DNA of 64,000 bases. It comes from Charina bottae (lineage: Eukaryota; Chordata; Lepidosauria; Squamata; Charinaidae). The notes under the pieces are model-generated. The model ran no database searches and was not told the origin of the DNA. It was given only the letters and a program-made list of their open reading frames with translations. Positions 36,401 to 48,000 of this stretch are shown in pieces. The first letter of the stretch is position 1. Every line of letters starts with the position of its first letter. The position numbers and the translations under genes are program-made. Location of the stretch: contig JALMGJ010000005.1 in assembly GCA_023362775.1 (NCBI GenBank), positions 42,181,463-42,245,462 of the forward strand, written 5' to 3'.

Positions 36401-39400
36401 ATCTCTTTGTATAGGAGTTGTAGCGGAAGAGAGCATGGAAAGAGGCATGGCACTTGCTTTGTCATCAGGGGCAAGAGCAGCGGAGGAGCCAGCAGGCTTT
36501 TCAGGCTCCTTCACCAGTTTAGGTGCCGCAGCTTTGGTGGACGGCAGAGGCGCTCGCAGGCAAGGAAGGTCAGCCAACTCTGTGGGGAGCTTGGGAACAC
36601 TGGGCCACTTGCTGGCACTCTGGTTCTCTCTGGTGTTCTGGGTACTGTCGTTATTAGACTGGCGCTGCCGCCGGCGCTGCCTGTATTCACTCAAGCTGAG
36701 AGGCCGAGGTTTCGTTTCCCTTGGCGGACAGCTGACTTCCTTATTTTCAGAGTAAGGAGCATCCTTGGTTGGCTGCCCTGTCAGGTCCACAGTGCAACCA
36801 GGGAGCAGTTGGGAACTTTCTGAACTAGACATCTCATTCACTGGTAGGACGAACTGGCTCTTTTCATGGGGCTCTCCTGGGCCATCCCCCTGCTCTATAG
36901 GCATGAGGTCTGAATTCCCCAGATTTTGCGGATGCTCCTCTGCATACGGCAAGGTCCCTGCACTTTCCAAGCTTGACACGAGTGGATTTTTGGACCCTAC
37001 CTCTCTCACGCATTTTGGCCACTCCACCTGAGTATCAAGCGTTTCCTTTGTCTGGGATTCTTGGTTTAGGAACAATTCTTTCCCTCCAGTTTTCTCCAGT
37101 TCTTTTTTTTGACGACTAGAATCTGACACAGATTTCCATGGCTTAATCCTGGTCTGCTTTCGAGCACAGGTAGACACTTGTTTGCAGGTTATGGTCTTGT
37201 GATACTTGGTTTCCTCACTGGATTTCTTCTTCTTCTTTTTGATGCCTGTAGATACCTGACCCTTCTTTGAGGCAGTGAGCTTTGTATTTTTTGGTGCCTC
37301 TGAGGCAGGTGCATCAGATGTATCCGCTTGATTATCTACTGATTTCTGAGTGTCCTCCTCTGTCAGTGGATGGGCACCTTTCATGTTTGGAAGGGCAGCC
37401 TTAACCACCTTCTCATCATGTTTGCATGAGTCCAGCTCTCTGTCCAGACTTGTGTATCTGATCTTTTGTTCAGGCAATTCTTTTCCCAGGGCAGGGACCG
37501 AAAGTCCTGCTTCACTATTCGCAAGGCCAGTTGTGCAGTTGCTATCCACTGTGCATGTGAGCTCGGTCTCCATGGTCTGCAGCACTACTGGGATCTCCAT
37601 GCTCTCTCCTCCAGTAGGCATTACCTCTAAGACAAGTGGACCCCCGAGATTCTCCTCAGCAAGGGATTGACTGTCAGGACTCGGGCATGCAGTGAGGGTG
37701 GACTGGCAGTAAGAGTGCACTGATCTCACCAGCTCATCAAGGGAAATATTTTCTGGGGTAATGATATAGGGACCATCATGTTCATCAAAGTCTCTCTCAG
37801 GTTCCTTTGTTGCCAGTGCTATCTCCTTCACACCTGCCATAAAACTCTGCCTACAGCCTCTTGCAGCCTCTTCTTTCTCTTCCTCTCCATCACTGCTCTG
37901 TAGCACAGGTGATTCTTGTTCTCTATTCTTGAAGAGCTTCTGTCCCCCCCGGAATGCTTTGTTACTCACTTTGTTTGAAGGAGCTGATTGTTTGGGACAA
38001 CTTGAAGTTAATGAGAAGGGAACGCCGGTAGTACTGGCTTCAACCTGGGGAAATACGAATCAAAGAAGGGATTATGCCACAAAGTAAAAAAAAATGGAAG
38101 TAACCAAAATACTGTTGGAATGAAGGTATTTCTGACACCCCTGCTATTTTACTAAACGATGCTTAAACTACATCTATGAAATGTATAGCCCACAAAGATT
38201 GAAACAGAGAAAATATCCACTGCTATCATTCTACTGGTTTTGTATGCCTGCTAAATCCCCAAAGATAGGGATATGCAGCAGGAGATTATGCTTGGGCAAC
38301 CCTTTTCTACTGTACTAGAATTGTTAGTGTAGCGTTTAATCCAGCAGGACACATGCAAGAGAGAGCATCCAATAATCCTGATCGGGGAAATTTTTTCTGG
38401 GCAGAAATGTAAAGATAGAAAAATCAATCAGAGCCACCTATGGCTTAGTTCTCACAGAATATACTACCTTCTTTGACATAATGGTGCACAGCCCAGGCTC
38501 CTGGAAACCCTCAATATTGTGTAAGTTTTGTTCATGGGGTGTCACAGACAAACTGAGCAATCTCTGAAACTGATGAGAAGAAAGCAGTTTGGAAATAACA
38601 CAAATACAGTACAGTATGCCCCATTTTCATTACATCAAAATACAAGTGACTCCATGCTTGTCTGAGATACTGAGATTAGGAAACACCAAAAATGGTAACT
38701 CAGAGTTCTCTAAGGCACATTAAACCTCTTTCCTTATCTTTAGTCATCTGCTGATTATTGGTGACTGGAAGCCCCTTAGGGACTTTTTCCATAAAAATGA
38801 AAAAATGAACTTGTGATTTATGGTTTTGATGATTAGACAGGACAGATTATAAAAACAAGAGTAATATGGTGTATTGTTAGAGAGAGAAGTTAAAATACAT
38901 TGTAATTGTAACTGCTGTGAAGAATATTGGAAGCTACTGCCTTATATATTTATTTTCTATTTTTCTTTAACCTTTTTCCTTTTCTTACACTTTCTGCTCT
39001 TTCTTTGATTTCCTTCGTTTCCCCTTTTCTTTCTTATTTTCTTACTTGATATTAGTTTGTGTTAGTTTTTAATCTTCTTGTTTAAAAGTTTAATAAAAGT
39101 TATTAGGATCTTATCTTTAGTCATCTGCAAGGGTGCATTTAACATCTCCTGTCCACCTTGTTAACACCATACTACTATTAAATAGGTGGATTTGACCAAC
39201 AGAGGGCACTCTGACTCTGCAGAGTTCTCAATATGTTAGATTTGATTACTCTGGATGCCAATTTAAAGAGGGAATTTTAAACCACAGAATGAAATTATGA
39301 TGCCACTAGTGAGCAGAGAAGCCTCTATAATTTTCAATTTCAGTGGCAATAATGGTGATAAGTATTATCCTGCAGTGGTGATTTTGCCCATGAAAATCAA

Positions 39401-41902
39401 AAACTACTAACCAAGAACAGAAAGCAATTGCTCACGCATTACTAACTGGATGAAAGCACTGAGTTAGTAAACCACAAAGTTGAATCCAAACAAAAAATGC
39501 TGCAGGGAATATTTCAGGCCAAAGAAAGAAGAAATGAGGGCCCTTTATATTCAACTCTCTGGGCAGAGAAAAAATATGCATATTAATTTGATATGAATCA
39601 GGTAAAGCAATAATTCCAAATATATACAAGGGTAACGTTAATGCTATATTAGATTATATCAAATTTGTTTTATTTGGCTTTAGTATGACTTGTTTTTAAA
39701 TATTATAGGCTTATATAATCTAACTGAAGAACTATGGGACATATTAAAAATATAAAGAAGTATTTTTAATTAACCTCCCCAGGGATGAAATACAATAAAG
39801 AGCTGTTAGGATGACTTAACATTTAATTGAGTATCATCATACCGAGGAATTCTCAAGCTCTCTGGGTGATGTTAGCAATTCAGATTCAGGAATAGGATCA
39901 AAGGGAGACAGAGCCTCATCATCCGTGCTATCAAGAATATCTGTTATTGCAGTCAATAGGGAAAGTTCATTCTCTGCATCCATGTGGCTTTTTGCCTGTT
40001 ATTAGAAGAACAAACCACAGTTGAAATGTTACCCACTATTCAACTCCAATGTATGACTGCTTCCCATAAATCACCCTGCCCCAACCTAGTCCTTTTCAGA
40101 TGTGTTGACTATACCCATCCACATAGTTTTCTCAGCAAATATGAGGTGACATGGTCTTAAAAATTAAAGAAGTTGGACTGATTGAACCATGATGGTGGGG
40201 GACTGACCATGCTTACTGTCCACCACATCTGATGGGTAAGGCTGTCTTAAATTTACATAGTAAAGAAATCAGGTACATGGACTTTGAAGTCAAATTCCAG
40301 GACTTTTTCACACCAAACAATCCCTGACTGGAACATAAAAGCCTGAAATGTGTAGAGATAAAAATCTTCAGTACCTAGATCTATTCTAACCTGTTCTGCA
40401 AATATAGAAATTGAAGTGTGATATCAAAAACTAACTTTTAAAACTATTATTCTGCTTCTCCAGGCCCGCAATTTTATACTACTAATTTACTAAGAACAGA
40501 TTGAGAGCAGCAGAAAAATAACAACTCAGATTTTCATTCCAGGAAAATATGAGCTGAATTTTGAATATTCAGCATCTCAGTTTCAGGATTCTGGCACAAG
40601 AAAAGCCTCAGCAGTCCAACTTCTTTAATTTTTAAGACTATGTCCCCTCATATTTGCAGAGAAAACGATGTGGGCGAAGATGAGAAATTAAATATGTAAC
40701 TAGTATTTGTTCAAGATAAAACCACCTAATAGGCTGAAGTAAGTCTTCTACAGACCAAAGACTCCTGTGCCCCACAGAACTCCCCCATCGTGTATTGTCC
40801 ACAAAATCATGCAATGTAATGAAAACGGAGAACTGCAGTTTCACTATATTTAAGGTAAGAAAAAAATGTCTGTTTTCTTCACTCAGGGCTTTACAGCAGC
40901 CCACTCCAGCTCATGTTACCATGATGAAGAATGCACAAAGCAATTCAGAAGCGAGTCATCTCCAAGCCCAAAGAATATACCACACCTCAGTCAAACTGCT
41001 GAAATCTTCAATGATGGAAATGACAGAAGAGTCTAAGTAGTCCTGCATGGTTTCCAGGAATTCCCCAGCTTCAAGGATGGTTTCTGCTTCCAATGATGCC
41101 AAGTGCAAATCCTCTGCCAGTAAATACTGGGGGGAGAAGGAACAGGAGAACGGAGGGACAATAAAAATCAACCAGATGAGAAGAAAGAATGAAAGTAGCT
41201 GAAAGGGTATTAAGTATTATCATCTAGGGCACAGAATGAATCCCCCAAGTACCTAGGTTAGATGATGAACTGATTGCTAGTTGTGCTTAACAGCAACAGA
41301 GAGAGGAAAGCAAGCTCTTGCAACTACTAGATGTGTTCTTGTGGTGTACGTCTGTTTCTAGCATTCGGGAATCTTACAATTTTCATCCATCGTTGGCTGC
41401 CAGTTTTTAATTGATGCTGTGTAGCTTACTTTGATTTTCTTTGTTACCAAAATACCTGATGTTTTAGAGTATTATGTTTTGTTTTGCAAGCTGCCCAAAA
41501 GCTTAGATTTCGAGGCTGAGTTTTAAAATGAAACATTACATTTCTGAGATGCAGATCTACTATCCTACAAGAATGATTTTCTCCTAGTTTATCAGAGCCA
41601 TATGTGCAAATACTGTAACCCTTTTCAACCAAGACTATCTACAATCCTGCATCTATGTAATCAAGCACAATGCAAAACAAGCTACTAACCAAAGAGCTTT
41701 TTATAAGATAAGCAGGATGCTTTAATTACACAAGGTTGGGAGGGCCAAGGCCTGATTGCTTCTCTTCTCATGCCCTTCTGCTGATTAGCCTGTAATAGCC
41801 TCTCACATCCTGCTGCCTTCTACATGATGGAACAACTCCCAGAATTCCCCAGCCAGTATCCCAGCTAATGTGAAGGTTTCCATACAAGAACCAACTTTTG
41901 AA

Positions 41903-41947
<45 letters not shown>

Positions 41948-41971
41948 TACATACATACATACATACACACA

Positions 41972-42016
<45 letters not shown>

Positions 42017-44978
42017 TCAAACAGCATCAATTTTAATGGGATTATCAACATCTACTCCTGTAATTCTGAAGAGGAATTTACAGTTAAATACTGGCATGCT
42101 GACAGTAGGAAGCCAGGAGGAGGAGGAAGGCAGCAGCAATAGTAAACCACTTTTTTTTTTAATCATAGGTGAGAAAACAACGTGTGTTCACCTTGTCACC
42201 AGAAGTCTTTTACCTACTGGCATACTGAACTCTGACTGGCTTCAGAGGGCTAAAATGGTGAGAGGAAACATCAAGGTGCAGCACAGAAACAGACCCTGCA
42301 AACAGCTTGCCTTAATCAAGGAAAATGTTAAAATTGGGACCAAGTAAACGACTGAACAAAAACAACAACAAAAAACTCTCAAATGCAACATCCATTTCTA
42401 TACTGTACTGCATTTTTATAGGAGAAAAATAAACAGTCAGCACTCTCCACATGTGTACTGTAAACAAATGTGCCTGGTCTCTGTCCATACAGATGTTCAT
42501 CAGGTGTGGAATTAATGTATGTAAATGGGTATCTTAACAGCTTTTCTAAAGGTCAGCAGAGCTGGGGCCTGTTGTGTATCATTCCAAACAACAGGGGCGG
42601 CCACTGAAAAGGCACACTTGTTTAAAAGAGGGAACCTGGAGCATGCCCTCCCTATGAGAGCATGTGGAGCAGGCAGATGTTCTTGGGAGAAGGCGGTCCC
42701 GCATGTTACCCAGTCCTATGTCATGTAGGGCTTTAAAGGTGATAACCAGCACCTTAAATTGCACATGGAAGCCAACTGGGAGCCAGTGCAGAGTGGCAGT
42801 GTCACATGGCCATAATGAGCTGCACCCATAACTACCCACGCTGTTGCATTCTGGGCCAATGGAAGCTTCCAGACGGCCTTTAAGAGCAGGGCCGTGTAGA
42901 GGGTGTTGCAAAAGTCCAATTGGGAGGTGACTAAGGCATGAGTGACCATGAGCAAGGCCTTATGATCCAGAAAAAGGTAAAATTATTGCACAAGATGCAG
43001 TTGTGCAAAGGACCCCCTGGCCACAGCTGCCACCTGCTCTTTGAACAGGAACTATGAGTTCAGGAGGATCCCCAGATTGTCTACCGAGTCTGAACAGGAC
43101 AGTACCACCCAACCCAGAACCAAAGATGGAAATGCTCTAATTCCTGGATCTGGGGGGACCCACAACTCATAGCCACTCAGTCTTGGCAGGGCTGAGCCTC
43201 AACCTGTTCTTCCCTATTCAGACCCTCACAGCCTCCAGACACTGGGACAGAACCTCGACAACTTCACTTGGATGATATGGGGCAAAGATATACAACTGGG
43301 TATCATTGGCATATTGATGATACTTCACTTGGTACCAATGGTTGACTTCACCCAGCAGCTTCATGTAGATATTAAAAAGGAGAAGGGAGAGGATAGAGCC
43401 CTGAGGCACCCCGCAAAGCAGGGGCCTAGGGCTTGACCACTCCCCTCCCATCAACACTGACTGGAACCAACCTCAGAGGAAGAAGTACCGCAAAATGATG
43501 TCCTCCACTCCCAGCCTTCTAAGCTGGTCCAGAAGGATACCATGGTTGGTGGTATGGAAAGCCACTGAGAGATCAAGGAGAGTCAGGATGGGCATACACC
43601 CCTATCCCAAGCTCACCACAAGTCACTGACAAGTGTGATTATAGCTGTCTCAGTACTATACCCTGGTCTGAATCCTGACTGAGAAGGATCCAGATAATCC
43701 GCTCCCTCCAGGACCCTCTGAAGCTAGAGGCCGACCACCTTTTCAACAACTTTCCCTAAAAAGATAAGGTTGGACAGTGGAGAAGTTGTCCAGATCAGCT
43801 GCATCCAAGGATAGTCTCTTGATGAGTAGGCATACTGCTGCCTTTCAGACCCAGTGGCACCAACCCCTCTTTCATGACCCCTCCCTACAGGCCTTAACCA
43901 ACTAGGAGGAATATGAATCTAATATACAGGTGGCTGCACGCACAGCTTTGAGGACTCTGTCCACTTCCTTGGGACCAATAGGCTTGAACTCATCCAGATA
44001 ACAAGACTGTGCCTCAGTCACTTCCATAGACCCTACCCAGCTGGAGTCCAATTCAGAGCAAATCTGAATTATTTTATCAACCTAGGTTAGCTACCTATCC
44101 CTAGCCTTTGCTATCCAAAAGAATCAACTGTAAAGGATCTTGAAGTGCAAGAAAAACTTTACTGGAAAGGAATATGGCCATGGATGGGTTACAGGAAATT
44201 GAGGCACAATTCTATTACCTTTCCTTAAGTCATAGGAAACATCCCCAAATAACATAGTTTGATAGATCTATAGTCAGTGGGGGAACATTCCCATCCATAT
44301 ATGTATACTTCATAGACAATACTGTTAAATCTATGTTTATAATCCAATATTATATTTCCCTATTTAATTAACTTAGATCAAATAGTTCACAAAACCTCTA
44401 CAAGCATCAATTTACAAATTAAGGCTGACAAAGATTTTAATATTCACAGCAGGGCAAGTTTTGCTAGCATGGCTGGCAACTGGCAGTCTTGTTATTAGCC
44501 TTTTGCTCCAAGATTTCCCAAATAAACAGTTTCTATTGTTCTAAGTTGCACACCAACATATTATGTTCAGAAGATATGCCATTAGTCTTTGCTCTTCTGG
44601 TTAGGTTGGAAAACGTTGAGCACCGTCAATGAAATGTTTGCAGACAAGGTAGCTAAAACTGTTTACTTTAAGAGTTACTCTATGCAGCAGCGGCTCTTAT
44701 TTTTATTTATATGAAAGGTGCCATGTGCGTTAATGTATTAGTATACTCTTCTTCCCAATGGGGCCTTTCAGTATTTTAATTAAAAATTGCATTACAGATA
44801 GAAATGACAGGCACATCTGGAGGATACCAGGCTGGGGAAGACTGCATTAAATGAGTAACTGTATCACCGAAGACTGAACAGTGAAGCAAATGTTTTGGGA
44901 ATCTTTGTGTCTTAGTAAATACAAAAGTTAAAATATATATAAAAAATAAAAAGTAATAAATAAATAAATAAAAAGTAA

Positions 44979-45011
<33 letters not shown>

Positions 45012-48000
45012 AAAAAAATAAAAAGGGACCTAACAGAAGCAGAAGAGATTAAGAAGAGGTGGCAAGAATACACAGAAGAACTATACAAGAAAGCTCTTAA
45101 TGTCCCTGATAAATACGATGGTGTGGTCACTGACCTTGAGCCGGACATCCTAGAGAGTGAAGTCAAGTGGGCCTTAGGAAGCATTACTAACAACAAAGCT
45201 AGCGGAGAAGACAGTATCCCAGCTGAGCTATTTAAAATCCTAAAAGATGATGCTGTTAAAGTGCTGCACTCAATATGCCAACAAATGTGGAAAACTCAAC
45301 AGTGGCCACAGGATTGGAAAAAGTCAGTTTACGTTCCAATTCCAAAGAAGGGCAATGCCAAAGAATGTTCAAACTACCGTACCATTGCACTCATTTCACA
45401 TGCTAGCAAGGTTATGCTCAAAATCCTACAAGCTAGGCTTCAGCAAGTATGTGAACCAAGAACTACCAGAAGTACCAGGCTGGATGAATCACAAGCCGGA
45501 GTTAAGATTGCCGGGAGAAATATCAACCACCTCAGATATGCAGACGATACCACCCTAATGACAGAAAGTGAAGAGGAACTAAAGAGCCTCTTGATGAGGG
45601 TGAAAGAAGAGAGTAAAAAAGCTGGCTTGAAACTCAACATTAAAAAACCTCAGATCATGACATCTGGTCCCATCACTTCCTGGCAAACAGAAGGGGAAGA
45701 AATGGAAGCAGTGACAGATTTTATTTTCTTGGGCTCCAAGATCACCGCAGACGGTGACTGCAGCCATGAAATTAAAAGACGCTTGCTCCTTGGGAGGAAA
45801 GCTATGGCAAACCTAGACAGCATATTAAAAAGCAGAGACATCACCTTGCTGACAAAGGTCCGTATAATTAAAGCTATGGTTTTCCCAGTAGTAATGTATG
45901 GACCATAAGAAAGGCCGAGCGCCGAAGAATTGATGCTTTCGAACTGTGGTGCTGGAGAAGACTCTTAAAAGTCCCTTGGACTGCAAGGAGGTCAAATCAG
46001 TCAATCCTAAAGGAAATCAACCCTGACTGCTCATTGGAAGGACAGATACTGAAGCTGAAGCTCAAATACTTTGGCCACCTAATGCAAAGAGAGGAGTCAC
46101 TGGAAAAGACCCTGATGCTGGGAAAGACTGAAGGCAAAAGGAGAAGGGGATGGCAGAGGATGAGATGGTTAGATAGCATCACCGATGTAATGAACATGAA
46201 TTTGAGTAAACTCCGGGAGACAGTGGAGGACAGGAAGGCCTGGCGTGCTATGGTCCATGAGGTCACGAAGTGTCGGACATGACTAAATGACTGAACAACA
46301 ACAACAAAATACAAAAGTAAACAGTTAGCATTAGGATGGTTTATATTAAGTCACCAAGATTAGAGGTCAGTTATCTCCTTCCAAGGAAACAATCATATAC
46401 AGTACATGAATGAAATAAATAAGATGAAACAAGCAATGTATATATTATTTGTAAGGCCAAGAGTAATGATGAGATCTAAGGTAGAATAGAACAATTTGCT
46501 CACAAACATGCATGTCTGCTGAATTAAATGTTTATTTAATGTTCCAATTTCAGCCTAAATAAACTCCAGATGGATTTAGTCTAAAAATTTCACAGATTCT
46601 ATACAACCACTGTAAATGCCTGTTTTTTTCAAAGATCTTTCTCCTCGGTAGGCAAATAAGTGTTCTGTGATTTGATAAATTTGTAAATCATGTAAAGATC
46701 ATGAGAATAAGAGGTATGTCTTAGGTCAATGTTTTTGGACTGGAAACAAAACATTCTAACACTGGAAAGTACCCAACACAAAGTAATTCAACCCAACTCT
46801 GATACAACTCTGTACAACTTTGTTAAAGACAGCTTTAGGTGGCCTAATAAAGGTGTGGGGATTTTTTTGGTGTCTTCAAATCAGTGTTGACTCCTGGTGA
46901 CTGCTTGGGCTAGTTCCTGCAGTTTTCCTGACAAGATTTTCCAAAGTGGTTTCCCATTGCCTTCTTCCAAGGACTGAGATAGAATGACTGGCTCAAAGTC
47001 ACCCAGCTGGCTTCATGCCTAAGGCAGGACTAGAACTCACAGAGTCCTGGTTTCTAGCCTGGTGCCTTACCCCTATACTCTGTAGCTTGAATCATGTCAA
47101 CTGGATTTCTATTTTCTCAGTGGAAACGTTTCGCTCCTTATCCAAGGAGCTTCTTCAGTCTGAGCAAAGTTGGTAAGAGAATCCTAAATATGTTTCTAGG
47201 TAGCTGTGTGACCTTACACCTGGGGCTAGGTCATGGTTATATTGGGGACTTAAAAATAACATCTCAATATAACCATGACCTAGCCCCAGGTGTAAGGTCA
47301 CACAGCTACCTAGAAACATATTTAGGATTCCCTTACCAACTTTGCTCAGTCTGAAGAAGCTCCTTGGATAAGGAGCGAAACGTTTCCACTGAGAAAATAG
47401 AAATCCAGTTGACATGATTCAAGCTACAGACAATTCCACCTGGATGACTGAGAACCTTCATAGACATCTTACCCCTATACCAAACTGGCTCTCAGTGAAA
47501 GTATTACCTCCATGAATACTGGATGAAACATTTGTGTTCCTATTGTTGCTAGAATCCTAACTCCAGCCAGTTCATAATACAAGGGTGGAGAAGACTTGGT
47601 TTACTCACTCTCTGAATGTGCTGTTATCACTGTGAGTGAGGTTTGAGTTTAAGCATTATTCCCAATAACATCATCTGTGTGAGCTTGCCTGGCAAACTCA
47701 CAAGTCAGAAGTTCCCATCCCTGCCATACTTTTCCCCCCCAATATTATTACTCCTACCACCAGTGAAACAGGATTGGACTCAGGATGCATATATCCAGGA
47801 AAGTTATCTTAGTGATAAAATAATGCACCAAGCTGGATAGAAAGTAGCCATGGAGCAAGTTCTAACTTATTTCCCGGACAGATGCAGTTAAAATTACTGG
47901 GCTTTATTCAGTAAGCTCTAATTACAAGGACTTGGAAGTACTCCATGAATATCTGTAAGCATTCTTTGGTTTTCTCTGTCACCAAATTCCCTTATGACAT

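Noticed and set aside
35936..36823. Plus-strand frames in PPRC1 exon 5
   Set aside because: Antisense shadows of the proline-rich coding exon.
41768..42347. Open frames rich in Val/Cys and Tyr/Ile
   Set aside because: They translate the (CA)n/(TA)n microsatellite.
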